NCBI GenBank assembly: GCA_029747015.1
Contig: JAKOGI010000140.1
Span: forward strand, 741,133 to 805,132
From: Carnegiea gigantea
Lineage: Eukaryota > Streptophyta > Magnoliopsida > Caryophyllales > Cactaceae
Direction: 5' to 3'
DNA: 64,000 bases
Of the stretch, positions 33,978 to 46,769 are shown in pieces. Made by a program: the position numbers and the translations under genes. Position 1 is the stretch's first letter. The number at the start of each line of letters is the position of its first letter. The notes below the pieces were generated by a model. It saw only the letters and a program-made list of their open reading frames with translations, had not been told where the DNA came from and did not search any database.

Positions 33978-35762
33978 GTTGCTTTAATTTATCTTACCAT
34001 ATTCTAGCCGAAGTTTGTCTGATTTTTAGCATTTTATTAGCTTATTTCAATTTCTGACACATTAGGGCTTAGAAGCCATTCATTTCATTATTTTATTGTC
34101 TTATTTCATGTTTTTCTTTTCCTAATTTAACGTAATTAGTATTAGCTTAGTATTGAGTTATTATTTTCTTGGGTCTTATTTAGTGAGTTAATTTCTGATA
34201 GTAGTTAAGCTAATAAATGCGTCAAATTTAATACCATCATCTTCGAGGGACGACCCATATTTACTAGTTCATACTATAAGTTAGACACCATACGCTTGCG
34301 GTTTTTTTTCACATCAACAATGGGCTAACTATGCATCGGATTTTGCATTCATATCTTATGAGCTCTTCAAACCCCAAGAAAAAAGTCCTTAGTGTCGTGG
34401 ATAGAGATCAATCAATGTAGATGCCTTAATTTTTTTGTATGATGTTGTTGATTGTTAAGTGCTCGTCACAGTGTACGAACATTCTAGCCAACATCTCCTT
34501 GCTGAATTAAATCTACAAATTTTACATCAGAGTTTCGTCTGTTGTCCTTTGTTAAATCCAAGATTTCAATAATACTATAATTTTCTATCCAATTATCAAA
34601 CTGCTGTAACCTTTTTGAAATGGAAGAGCAAATACTTTAGATGCATAATGCTTGCTAAAATGCTACCTTTATTAGAATAAGAAAAATATATATCTATTTA
34701 TTAGAAACTGTAACTGAAAACCTGCCAATTACATTTATAATACAGAAAAGTATTTTTTAATATGCTTCCCAAGTTGCGCCTCCTACCTCTAAAGAAGATT
34801 GAAACCATGCTTTGACAATTAGAAAAATCTATTAGAGGTATATGTTGGCCTCATTTGACTAGTTAAATCATCCCAAAGAGTGGTGAATAGTGTGATGATC
34901 AAAATCACAAAATAATCAAAATAGAATTGTAGAAAAATAATTGTGGACAAAACACGCTACTTTTAGAAGTTCGGTCACGCCTAGTCCTCTATCCACAGGA
35001 ACTCCTCACCGATGGGATTTTAAACCGTTTTCTTTTGTTAGGTCGGTCGATGACATACGATTCGCTAATCGTACAACCTACAAGGTGACCTTACAATTCT
35101 AGGTGTCCCAACATACGCATTGCTCCTCAACCGTACTTGGGTAGTCAACCCTTCGACTAATCAACCCAACTCAATACAAAGAAAGATAACAAGATTCACT
35201 TTATAACAAAGAGTAAATAAACACAATAGATATGCCAATATAAGCTCGATGTATCAAGTTTTCTCAATGTCTTCTTCTTGATTTGCAAGTACAGCTCTCT
35301 TTCTTCTATCATCTTCAACTGCAAATGTCTTCCTATTTATGGGCACTGATGTTGGAGAGGTTGAGGGAGTATTTGGAAAGTGACTGTTGCATCAATAAAG
35401 GAAAGTTGATCTTTAATGTGGTTTCAAGACCTTGAACCTAGTCTTTCAAGCCGTTGAAATTCATAGCCTTGCTTAACGTTCATTATTGAATTTCCAATAG
35501 CTACTTACCTTATTTTTAGCCGGAGATCTTTGCTAAGAGAATTATCTAGAAGCTGATTTTTAGTAGTACAATCTTTCACAATATAAGATCAAAAGATATT
35601 TTTATAATTTAGGTAAATCTTAACATTTGATAAATATAGAATCATAATATTATCTCAAGATTAGTATTAAAATTTGAATATAAAGATCACATATTCAAAT
35701 TTGAATACTAAGCTATCTCAAAGATAAAATCAATCATATTAATATCAACGATAAATATTTTA
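33978..35762. other. Intergenic DNA with an unclassified repeat-like block
   Basis: No gene. The block at about 34900-35250 (GAAGTTCGGTCACGCC, GGTCGGTCGATGACATACG) is GC-richer and has the look of an old dispersed repeat, but I cannot assign it. Confidence 0.45.
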
Positions 35763-36057
35763 ATAGACAACTCCTTTTTGTATTCATCAAGACATATTAA
35801 TAAAACATATTGTAAGATTGAGGAAACTAACAGCTTATTCCTCCGCAAGCACAAAATAATACAATACAATGGCCCTATTTGGCAGATAGTTGTTAGTATT
35901 TAACTGCTAACAGTTTGTATTAGTTGTTAATTATTAGTTGCTTGAATTAGTTGTTTGTAGGAAAAGTGTTTGGTGAACTGTTTCTAGCTGTTAGCTTCCT
36001 CAATCTTACAATGTCTTTTATTAATATATCTTGATAAAGACAAAAAGGAGTTGGTCT
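35763..36057. repeat. Inverted repeat around a partial MITE
   Basis: 35763-35835 and 35986-36057 are inverted copies about 72 bp long; for example GATTGAGGAAACTAACAGCT on the left matches AGCTGTTAGCTTCCTCAATC on the right. Between them lie 33 bp of flank (35838-35870) and the 5' part of a MITE (35871-35985). The same flank plus MITE start occurs again directly at 36067-36130. Confidence 0.8.
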
Positions 36058-36099
36058 ATTGATATATTCCTCCGCAAGCACAAAATAATAGAACACAAT

Positions 36100-36447
36100 G
36101 GCCATATTTGGCAAATAGTTGTTAGCTTTTAATTGCCAACAGTTTGTATTAACTATTACTATTAATTTTTAGCTGATTGAATTAGTTGTTTGTAGGAAAA
36201 CTGTTTGGTGAAATTAACTGTTTCCAACAAAGTTGTGAGACGAAAAGTTAATTCTTCAAAAAGCTATTCTAACAAGCTAATTAAATTAGCCTTTTCAAAT
36301 TAGCTTTTTGGACCCAAAAAACTCTTCAAAAAATTATTCTATCAAACACCTAAATTAGCTTTTTGACTAAGTTAAACAGCTAATTTTGATCCAAAAAGCC
36401 CTTTTTAGCCAAAAATCTATCCAAAAAATTATTTACTAAACACCCCC
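36100..36447. mobile_element. MITE, GGTCCTGTTTGGCAAA family
   Basis: Ends GGCCATATTTGGCAAATAG and TTATTTACTAAACACCCCC with AAT at 36097-36099 and 36448-36450. The interior has AGCTGTTAGC/AGCTAATT words. Relatives are at 35871 (partial), 57832 and 60211. Confidence 0.8.
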
Positions 36448-37383
36448 AATATAAGTCAAAGTCTCCACTACCTCATACACAAGTACTTAGCACAACTAGT
36501 TTAACTAAACAACACAAAGCTCAAAATACAAAAGCCAACCCATGCCTATCTCCCAACAATCAATGGAGCGGCATTGGGGACTTTGTCTTTCCACGTTCTC
36601 GATCAAATTGACATTTCCCACTTAATTTTCCCACTTTGAAATGTAAATGAAGCCACAAGCAGTATCCATTTGGTTGTAATCGCAATCATCCAGCCAAGAT
36701 TATATCCAAGTTGCCATCCTTAGTTTTAATTAATTTATGATCCACATTATACTACTTTCCTATTCTTTACCCTTTTTAACTTTTTATTAGTTTTTCTATG
36801 ATCTTTTTAATTCCCTCTAACTCTTTCTAGTTTCATCGAACTTTAATTTCATCACTTCAAATTTTTCTAATATATTTATTTTCTATATAGTTCAACAGGA
36901 GAACAAGCCCAAACACCACTTTTTATACGACAACACTTCAAGTAGATGGTTTTATTTTTAAATGAAGTAGAATGGCTTCACAAGGTAGTCTCCAATCAAT
37001 ATAAAAAATTATGTTAATTGAGAACGATGAAGATACTAAACTTCACGTATGTGAATTTTATCTCTCGATAAAAAGGCATGGATTTTCTATGTATAGATTC
37101 TCTCGAGTAATTAGTTGAATAATTGTAATTTTGCATGGCTCACAAACACAAGAGCCAGACCTCCGTTTATTAGCAAATATTTTTGCCGCTTATTATTGTT
37201 GAGTTAAGTACATTATCTGTGGAAAGATGGAATATAATCCTCCCTCCTACCCTAAACAATTGAAAATTTATACAAAGATAACAATTTGTAGATGGCAAAC
37301 ATATCAATTTAAATTGACCCATTTTATTCGGGTCAAATTTTCTTAGTCATGAATGTAGTTTATATTTGTTTGATAAAAATATA

Positions 37384-37450
37384 AATATATATATATATAC
37401 GTATATATATATGTATATATATATATATGTATGTATTTATATATATAGAC
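37384..37450. repeat. Interrupted (TA)n/(GTAT)n microsatellite
   Basis: TA runs with GT interruptions. Confidence 0.9.
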
Positions 37451-37782
37451 ACACATACATATACGCACCTTTCAAATTATATTATAGATTTGGGTGCAAC
37501 GCACCCAACTCTCACAAAAAAAAGCGGTGTCACATATTTTTTTGCTTCTTTTCCAAAACACCCTCTATTCCCACATACCCCAGTGCTAGGTCCATTGGAC
37601 CCAATGCACAGTATAAGTTGCACGCGCACACATATCTATAGAGAGAATATTCGTTAGGAAGTGCATATTAAATTGAGAATTAAGAACTATGGGTCATTAA
37701 TATTAAGTCCAAGAGTTCCCATTTTGCCACATTATCACTCTCTTGTTGGCCAGGTAATAGATGCATAAACCAAACAACACGG

Positions 37783-37783
<1 letters not shown>

Positions 37784-37863
<80 letters not shown>

Positions 37864-37881
37864 TATATATATATATATATA

Positions 37882-37926
<45 letters not shown>

Positions 37927-37987
37927 TATATACACATACATATATATGTGTATATATGTATATATGCATATATATACACATATATTA

Positions 37988-38051
<64 letters not shown>
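37784..38051. repeat. Long compound (TA)n microsatellite
   Basis: About 268 bp of TA with GTAC, ATAA and (GT)n interruptions near 37858-37885, 37919 and 37988-38002. Confidence 0.95.
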
Positions 38052-38053
<2 letters not shown>

Positions 38054-38269
38054 ATCCAATAATGAATTTATGATAAATTGTAACTACAAAATCCATGTGG
38101 ATTTAAAAAAAGGGTTTCAACTTTATAAACCAATTATATTAGGTTTCGCTGAAGTCACAAGCTAATGTAATAATATGCATTCAGAATACTCTTAAATTGC
38201 ATATTGTTACCAAATCGGGTGTCATTAACTCTCCTTATAGCATATATTTTTCATAACTAATTTATTTTA

Positions 38270-38906
38270 ATTTGTGGAAGATATCAAGGGCTGCCAATTT
38301 TAGACAAAAGTAGTCTTCGTGTGACGATAAAAGAATGCTTTTGTCTCCCAAATGATTGAAGTAAAAGAAATTAAATATATATTATCATTTGCTGATTTAC
38401 AAACGTTACAATATAAATTGTTCAAAAGAAACAAGAAATATATTTTGAAAGGTAGACAAAGAGGGACAGTAGAGATGTAAATTTTTATATATAATTTAGG
38501 AATTTTAACACTTTTGCTCCAGAAAAAACTAGGCATTATTTTTAGAGAGAAAACGGGGAATTGTTTTAAAGCATAGGTTTTTATCCTTAAATTTTCAGTA
38601 TGTTAAATGGTATTAGTAATCAGGTCGTGCAAATATCGTTTCCCACTGCCTCAGCAAACTGTCTTATCTATTGAGTATTGATTGCAATATTTACATCACA
38701 ATTGAATTATTATCGGTTACGCTAGGTTTTCATTATGGTTTTAACACTACTTAATGTATTTTCTTCATTTATTGGACCTTTTCGTTGGCAGTTTAATGAA
38801 CAATGATGGCTTCTATATGTTGCTTTCTTATGGGTACTCCCTGTTGCTTGATTGGCGATGGAATGTTTGGTCCTAAACCATCTAATCAAAAACTAAAATT
38901 GTCATT

Positions 38907-38978
<72 letters not shown>

Positions 38979-39190
38979 ATATATATATTCAAGAGAACAA
39001 GGCATTACTATAGTGATTTGAGTCCAAGAAATATGTTACTTGATTAAGAGTTTATGTTAAAAGTTGAATAAAATGCATGTCTAAGCACACTAAGGATGCC
39101 ACATAAGATGTAATGTATGATTATGTTGATTATCTTGCTACATATGTTATGAGGTTTATTTAAGAAAATTTAATCCAATTAAAAAAGGAA
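38270..39190. repeat. Dispersed duplication, copy A (order X-Y)
   Basis: Block X (38270-38580, starting GTGGAAGATATCAAG) is followed by block Y (38630-39190, containing CTACTTAATGTATTTTC, TTTGGTCCTAAACC and ATTTAAGAAAATTTAATCC). Both blocks recur at 43160-44175 in the reverse order Y-X and same orientation. Confidence 0.75.
38910..38988. repeat. (TA)n microsatellite inside block Y
   Basis: TA run with one interruption. The corresponding position in the other copy is an (ATT)n tract. Confidence 0.95.
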
Positions 39191-39923
39191 CCCAAAGAAT
39201 GTGTAAATAGGAATTTGTGTATGCATGAGCGACACTTATATATGTTTATTTTCATTTTAGTTTGGTAGATTAAAAATGTATGAAATAATATATTTCTAAA
39301 AAGAATGAAAAAAACTTCAACAAATAAATTCATTTTTTAAATTAAAATTCATAACTACGTAGATATTGTAATATGTTAATAGAGAAATTAGGTTCTAAAA
39401 CTTTTTAAATGAATCAAAATAGCAATAAAGTACATAAAGTAAAACAAAATAGCTAGATTTCTTTCATATTTCACAAATTTTTTGGTGAGACCATCTTACA
39501 TAAACGTTATTGTAAGGTAGATTTTTTTTAAGGGTGACTTTTTAGAGGGTTTGGGCGACTAATAATATATTTTGGAGTGACTTTTTCAAATATAGGGCTT
39601 GACTAATAGTTTATTTATGTGTGACTGTAATAACAATCACCCTTAAGTAAATTAGTAGTCACTCCAATTAATTATCAGTAGTTAGTATAAAAATATTTGT
39701 CTCATGATATAATTTTTTTGAGAAGTCTCACATAAAGCTTACTATTCATAATATGGTTCTATTGAGATAGGAAATTTTTGATAACTGGGTGACATAAAAC
39801 TGATTTACATTAAACCATAATGACAATATCCATTTTGATTTTTTTTTTAAAAAAAAGGTTTCAACAGTATTAAAAAATTTATATTATGTTTTGCTATCGT
39901 TACATACTACTGTTACATATTAA

Positions 39924-40985
39924 GTACCTGTTTGGCCTAGCTTTAGATAGTGTTTTCAGACCACAAAAACACTAACTAGGCCAGACACCTATTTTTTAAA
40001 AAACTAAAAACTATTTTTGAAAAACTTTTTTGAAAGAAACTGCCCCCAAAAATGGAAGCAGCAATTTGCTACTTCTGATTATAGATTTTCGTGGAGCGTG
40101 CCTTATAATATGGGGGGCACTTAAGTGTTATTTGGGGAGGACACTCAAATATTATTTGCATCTAGACTAATATGCTCTTGAGAATCAAACAAATTCCCAC
40201 CCAATACCCATATATTTCACACGTATAAATACAACATATTCTACCCAAAGATTCTGCATATCTCTCTCTCCACTGCCTCCCATCCAATCGTATCCCAATA
40301 GAAAACAATCCTACTGCAACTTCCATACTAATTTTCATCTTACTTCTCTGTGTTGTCATTAATCATCATTTCTGTTTTTACTTTGAGTTTTGGATCCCTA
40401 ATTATCCATGTTAAAGCCATATATCTCAATTTTCCATGCCATTTGCTAATTTAGGTTCAGAAAAATTAGCTAATTTTTTTATAATGATCAATTCATTCAT
40501 CGAGAAACTGATATCAAACAATGAAGTGGAATACAAAAACATAGGGAGAGAGACAGAGGAGAAACAGATCAAGTGATTTCAAAATCATTAGTTTCTCTGA
40601 CAAGACATATTCAATAGCTAAGAAACAAACAAATGCTAATGTAAGACATAAGTAAAGTATTTAATTAATTTTCTTCACAACTTAGGCTTTGAGCAGTGGG
40701 TGGCTATTGCTTCTCTTCATCTATCAAGTCCGAAAAAAGGTCAGAAATACGTGCTACTATTTGCAATTGATAACTTGATATTTCTCAAGACCAAAATAGA
40801 AAATGTAAAAAAATTTAAAACGAAAACAATAGTTTCACAAAAATTAGGCCAAACAATTCAATTCTTTTAAAGACACTTCTACTATAAATTAGGACAAACA
40901 CTTTCTAATTTCTACAAAAACAGTTTTTGAAAAAATAACTTCTGAAAAATAAAAGCAGTTATCACAAATTAGGCCAAGCATGCTC
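39924..40985. mobile_element. MITE, PIF/Harbinger-like (GTTTGGCCTA ends)
   Basis: Ends GTACCTGTTTGGCCTA and TTAGGCCAAGCATGCTC pair; the flanks TAA (39921-39923) and TGA (40986-40988) differ by one base. Interior landmarks (GGAAGCAGCAATTTGCTACTT near 40054) match those of the element at 21279. Confidence 0.65.
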
Positions 40986-42163
40986 TGATGTTGCCCCAGA
41001 ATTAACTACTTGAATAACCATATTGTATTTTTGAATATCATTAAATAATTGACCATTATAACAAAACTTAAACATATAAAGCAATAATATAAACAATAAA
41101 TTAGTTACACAAATTTAAAACTATTGTGAGGAATTTTCCCATTTCACTTGAAAAATAAGCTCTTTGTGTACATACCCAATCCTCAGCCAACAAACTTCCA
41201 GTAAATTCATATGCTTCGTCGCTTGATGTACTAAAATGCTATTGTGCTTGGTGATATTTTACAATTTTTTTGTTTAAAAAAAATTTATATACACAAATAT
41301 TTTAATTTAAAATTTTCTTCTTAATGAGAGGATTTATGTGTGCTTATTTTAACTAAACATTGTATTTTGAACCATGATGACTAGGTGCGCTATTATTTAT
41401 TATATTTGTAGATGCAGAAACTTGTAGCATTACATGCAGTGTGTTATATATTTTTTATTTAGCTTAATCTAATTTTATTTCTCCGTTGTTACTTCAAATT
41501 CAACCATTGTTTACCTACTACTGTATAAGTTCATGTAATTAGAGGATAATAAAAAAAAATTATTTTTGCCTTGAATCTTAATAATATAAGTTGAAAAGTA
41601 TGATCAATTAAAAGCCATGGATTGTGGTCCATTAACTTTTGTTACGTTACGTCCTTGCACCATATAATGTAAACAAAGCAAATTCCTTTATTGATATGAG
41701 CATTTAGACAAAGCAAGAAGATTGCCTACAAATAATCTAAACAAAATTAGACCCAAACAAATAAAAATAAAACATATCCAAACTTAAAATTTAAACATAA
41801 AAACAAACCGAAATATCAAGTTTTCTCATAGACAATCGCAAAATTCTTTACAAACTCCATTGAAGACAGCAACAAGTCATCAATGTTCCCACCTCATCAA
41901 ATAAAATAAAACAATAGCAATTAGTGGAGGAAGGTGCGCAAATGTGACGTAAGTGTGGATCAGTAGTTACTGGAAGTTGAGGGAAGCCATTAAATGAGAG
42001 GAAAATGATTATTGGTAAATCAAATTATAAGTAGAGGGCTGTCGTTTTAACCAATTCAATCAAGGGCTCCCAATTTTTGAAAGATTAAATCAATGGTTGT
42101 GAATCGATGAGGCGTCGCAAATCAAAGGGTATGGAGTCAAACTGATTCTTCTTTTATCATAAT
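40986..42163. other. Intergenic DNA, no gene seen
   Basis: AT-rich with no protein-like frame and no terminal-repeat structure found. Confidence 0.5.
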
Positions 42164-42171
42164 AATAGATG

Positions 42172-43039
42172 CAGGAGCAGATCTCTTACTAGAAGAGGGG
42201 TGTCCATGGACACTCCTCTCTCAAAAAAATGTTTAATGTCTTCTTTTAAAGGTGATGAAAGTAATATATGTGGACACCTTTAAATTAGTATTCAAAAAAT
42301 TAATGATACTCTTTAAATATATGTAGCTCACATAGTGATATTTTTTTAAATTTTTCTAAATATCAAAAGTGCAGTTATAAAATTAGAGTTTGATAGAAAA
42401 GTAAAATAAAATTAAATACACATAAGTTCAAATTTCTCTCTCTCCCAGCCTCTCTAATCTAAAGTTCAAACTTTAAATGTATTCTAATTCTAATATCTTT
42501 GACTCTCTTTTATTCTTATTATTTATTTCTTCGATGGTTTAGTTACAATGTGTTCTTGATTTAAATTTTTCTTTAATTTGACACTAATGATTGATTCGAA
42601 CTTGATGCTATTTATTTTTCCTTCTTTTAGTGCGATTAACTAGTGCAAATTGCTTAATCGTAGTTGTATTTCATGTTTGACATGTTCACTTCATATCTCA
42701 ATTTTTTTTTTTTTTTTTGGGTTTTATTGCTTGGCGTTGATGATTTATCTTTTGAAACTAACGGTTTTAGTAAATGCTTCGTAATCGTAATATTTTGCGA
42801 TTTCGCACAATTTATATATCAAATTCAAAATACGAAAAACTGCAAAGAACAAATATAGTAGTAAAGATACCATAATTTTTTTTGGAATAAAAAAGTGGGT
42901 ATATTATTATTACTTGTACAAAATAAACTACCATAATATATATATATCATATAATTTCTTTTTTTTTTTCAGTATTGTACATAAGCGATGATGTTAAATA
43001 GATGGACACCCCTACTCTAAACATCTAGATCCGTCACTG
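42172..43039. mobile_element. Non-autonomous hAT element (CAGTGACGGATCTAG ends)
   Basis: 8-bp duplication AATAGATG at 42164-42171 and 43040-43047. Termini CAGGAGCAGATCT and AGATCCGTCACTG are inverted, as are the subterminal GGGGTGTCCATGG and GATGGACACCCC. 868 bp, no transposase. Confidence 0.9.
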
Positions 43040-43200
43040 AATAGATGTGGAATTGTTTTTGTGACTTATTCATTGTGTTAGGATAACTGATTACGATCTA
43101 TATAGATGTTTATCTATAAATTTCTAATATATATTTATTGGTATCATAAATTCGGTTGTGGCTATATCACATCCTTTTTACCCCAACAAATTGTCTTATC

Positions 43201-43556
43201 TATTAATGACAATTGTTAAGTCATAATTAATTTGTTATTAGTTAAACAAAGATTTTCATTATGATTTTAGTACTACTTAATGTATTTTCATCGCTTATTG
43301 GACCGTTTCTTCGGGAGGTGAATGATGGCTTCTATTTGTTACTTTTTTGTAAGTACTCCCTACTGGTTAATATGTGGTCCTAATCTATTAATGACAATTG
43401 TTAAGTCATAATTAAGTTGTTATTAGTTAAACAAAGATTTTCATTATGATTTTAGTACTGCTTAATGTATTTTCATCGCTTATTGGACCGTTTCTTCGGG
43501 AGGTGAATGATGGCTTCTATTTGTTACTTTTTTGTGAGTACTTCCTACTAGTGATC
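43201..43556. repeat. 185-bp tandem duplication
   Basis: TATTAATGACAATTGTTAAG begins units at 43201 and 43386. The units are nearly identical, so the duplication is recent. Confidence 0.95.
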
Positions 43557-43612
43557 AGAGATTGAATATTTGGTCCTAAACCTTCAAATCAAAACTAAAA
43601 TTGTCATTGAGA

Positions 43613-43639
43613 TTTATTATTATTATTATTATTATTATT
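43613..43639. repeat. (ATT)n microsatellite
   Basis: About eight ATT trinucleotides. Confidence 0.9.
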
Positions 43640-44175
43640 TTGGGTCTTAAGAGAACAAGCCATATAATTACATTGATATCAGTTCAAGAAATATTTTGCT
43701 TGATTTGGAGAGTATATTAAAAATTAGATAGAATGCATGTATAAGCGACACCTAGAACGTCACATAAGATGTCATGCATAATTCTCGTGCCACATACAGT
43801 CGATGTTTATTTAAGAAAATTTAATCCAATTAAACAAAGTAGGTAACTATTTTGGTATTGTGGAAGATATCAAGCATTGCCAATTTGGAGAAAATGTAGC
43901 CTTCATGTGATGAGAAACGAGTGCTTTTTCTTCCAAATTATTGACATAAAATTATTAAATATATATTATCATTTGCTTATTTATAAGTATTACAGTATAA
44001 ATTGTTCAAAAGCAAACTTATATTATGAAAGTTAGGAAAAAAGGGAGAATAAAGACATAATTTTCTTTTTATAAATTTAAGAATTCACATACATTTAATT
44101 TGCTCAAAAAAAAAAAAGAAAAGACACAACACTTTGCTTATTTTTTAGAGAAAAAAAACATGGAATTGTTTTAAA

Positions 44176-46088
44176 GTATTCTTCAATTAACTTAATCATT
44201 GTCTAAATACAATGCTACATACTAAGTACATGCCTCTCTCAAAATGTGAAATGAGATCCAAAAATTCGTGAACTAGCCAGCATGTCACGCATAAAGAAGT
44301 TGAGAATGAATTAGAAATATCTTATTTGTCTACTCAATTTTCATAACATCTACATCAATATTTTGCATGAAATATTGATTATGGTGATGTTAAACGACAT
44401 GAAAATCTAGTAAAATAGAAAGTGGTGCGTACCACACTAGACTATATAAATTGATGCAAGTTTGTGATCCTAACATATATATACCATGTGGTGCACAAAT
44501 ATAGTGGATGATCAACTTGTATGCCAAATCATAAGTTACCTTGATGTATAGTGTATTAATTTAAACTACGGCGAGCGAAGTGTTTACCATGCAGAAAGCA
44601 AGTATGAGAGATTATTCCTCTGGAGTTACAATCTTCATTTCAACATCTTAACTACGATATTCTCCTTGGAAAATGTTTCCATCAAATACTCTGTGGGCGT
44701 AATTCATAAAATTAGCTGTTTTAGTAATAGTTAGCTGTTGCCAGTTTTACCAGTGATTAACTGTAACTCACTGGTAGTTAGTGGTTAGCTGTTCAACTTA
44801 TGATTGAAAATAAATGTGTTTGACAACTGTAGCTGTTAAAATAGCATATTTATACAAAATGACTGAAAATGTCCAATAAATAAAGGTTTTTAGTAAATAA
44901 AGAGAATAATTTTGTAATTCACAAAGCAACTACTAGCCAGAAGTTCTTAAAAGTTACTTTCTTTAGTTTTTGAAAGACACTACATAAACCTCTAACCACT
45001 AACTCATCTACGACTTTACCAAATACTTACAAGTAATGGCCCATAATAGTTTGATCATAAAAAATAACTAATCTTTACTTTAACCTCCATTACTGAATAC
45101 AACATTTCTTATGATAATCCACGTTATTCACAAAACCATAATAGGAAATACGAGAAACTAACTGAAGTAGAATGTGATTTGTTGCATGAACCTCTATTAC
45201 CGAATACAACCTTTCTTATGATACTCCACGTTATTCACAAAACCATGATAGGAAATATGAGAGACTAACTAAAGTGGAATGTGATTTGTTGCATGCATCA
45301 GATTCATTCAAATTTTCTTTCTAATGTGTCAAAATTGTAATGAGTTTCAAACAACATAGCTCCAATTAAAATTTATGTTGATTTTGAGATTGGAATTAGT
45401 ATCCTTCAAATCAAATAATAATCAACGATGTGATTGGCCTTGGCTCATCCTGTGGGCTTTAATTAGCCGTCCTTATAACTATAACCGCAACACCTAACCA
45501 ATTTACTCAGCTCTACCAACTTTTAACGAAGTTGGTCATTGGATTTGGATATGAAGATGCGTCATGGACGTTGCATGAGTGTTCATCTGAAATTGTCTTT
45601 ATTTATTTTAATTTTTGGCCCCTACGTAAATGGAGGAAAATCTATTTGTCTCAACTTTTTTTATTATTATTTGTATGTTTTTTTAGATTATGGGTGTTGG
45701 GCAAACAAGAGTAGTTTGCTATTCTTAGCTTTGACAATATTTTGTCCGACTTATATGAGTTTATTCCACTCAAAAATTAATGTGATCGTAATTTTTAATG
45801 GTCTTTTCAGTCAGTTCTACTATGTGTGCCCTACTTGTCGATAAGATGTGGAAACTATTTATTGATTGCGATATGGATAAAAAGGTTTGAAAGCTAGCTG
45901 TGATTGATGGATTTCCAAAATGTATTTTTCTGACCATGGTGATGACCTTAATTAGGCAAGAACTTAATCAATTGCGTTATTGTAATGATAAAGATATTGC
46001 TAAAGTTATTCTCTTACTTTGAAGTATGTGGAAAACTTGAAATGACGATAATATTTAAAGTGAAATTCTCTTCTCATTGATGTGGATT
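44176..46088. other. Intergenic DNA, no gene seen
   Basis: A possible degenerate MITE of the AGCTGTTAGC type lies at about 44697-45050 but its ends are not convincing. The frames at 45532-45844 have no family resemblance. Confidence 0.5.
45082..45295. repeat. 107-bp tandem duplication
   Basis: Units start at 45082 and 45189 (AACCTCCATTACTGAATAC and AACCTCTATTACCGAATAC) and stay similar to their ends (GATTTGTTGCATG). Confidence 0.9.
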
Positions 46089-46091
46089 TTA

Positions 46092-46265
46092 TGGCCTGTT
46101 CTTTTTGTTGGAAAATATGAGTTGGAAAATGGGTGGAGTTGGTTAAGATTGATAGAAGTGGATTGAAGTGAATATTTTTTATGGAAGTAGATTGAAGTGA
46201 GTTGAAATAAGTTAAAGTTGATTGAGGTTAATACATTTGAATTTATCAATGAAAAGAACAAGACC
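46092..46265. mobile_element. Short MITE, TTCAACC-repeat family
   Basis: Ends TGGCCTGTTCTTTTTGTTGG and TCAATGAAAAGAACAAGACC with TTA at 46089-46091 and 46266-46268. 174 bp. Confidence 0.8.
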
Positions 46266-46402
46266 TTAATAGCAACAAAAAGGTATTGGACAAAATGGAA
46301 GTCCAGGCCAAGGTTTAGCCTTCAAGATCTTTCTTTATCTTTCACTTCTTCGTCATCCCATCTTAATTGCACTCAGATGGAATTCCTCACCTATATTGTT
46401 TC

Positions 46403-46765
46403 GTTAAAATTAATTTCGATGGATCGAGATCTTATCAAGGATAGATGGCAAGATTTGTTATCAGAGACTATCGAGGGGTTTTTCTGGAAGTTGGTGCATA
46501 TAATTTGAGTGATGTATCTATTCTTATTGGAAGCCACGACGATCAGGAATGCTATTTTGATTACGATTCAAGCTGGTTTCACGCACTTTATTGTTGAAGG
46601 AGTAACATGATTCATATTAAAGCTCTTAAAAAGGGAGATTCATCTTCCATGGAAGGGTCACTTGTGCATGACACTCAATACTTCATTGAACAACCATAGA
46701 GGGTTCACATTTTGCATCAATTTCAAGATGGTGATGTGATTGCTGATTGGATGATTAATTGACTT
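46403..46765 (+). pseudogene. RNase H-like (RVT_3-type) domain remnant
   Basis: Translating across frames gives VKINFDGSRS (the first acidic residue region of plant retroelement RNase H), a stop, DYRGVFLEVGAYN, then after a frameshift AILITIQAGFTHFIVEG, and KALKKGDSS followed by VHILHQFQDGDVIADWMI. This order is typical of the RNase H domain found in plant non-LTR elements and in related host fragments. There are several stops and at least two frameshifts, and no adjoining reverse transcriptase. Whether it came from a LINE or a domesticated gene cannot be told. Confidence 0.6.
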
Positions 46766-46769
46766 TTTC

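Larger units (their letters stand above)
36451..38269. other. Intergenic DNA with (TA)n tracts
   Basis: No gene. Open frames at 37366-38165 on both strands are (TA)n read as Ile-Tyr and are artefacts. Confidence 0.65.
43160..44175. repeat. Dispersed duplication, copy B (order Y-X)
   Basis: Block Y (43160-43850) precedes block X (43857-44170). Within Y a further local tandem duplication has occurred. See 38270-39190. Confidence 0.75.

Noticed and set aside
37366..38165. Open frames on both strands rich in Ile and Tyr
   Set aside because: Products of (TA)n microsatellites; same for 6003-6326, 53315-53530 and 57439-57657.
45532..45844. 101-codon frame
   Set aside because: No family resemblance, AT-biased codons and no supporting context; length is within chance expectation for this window.
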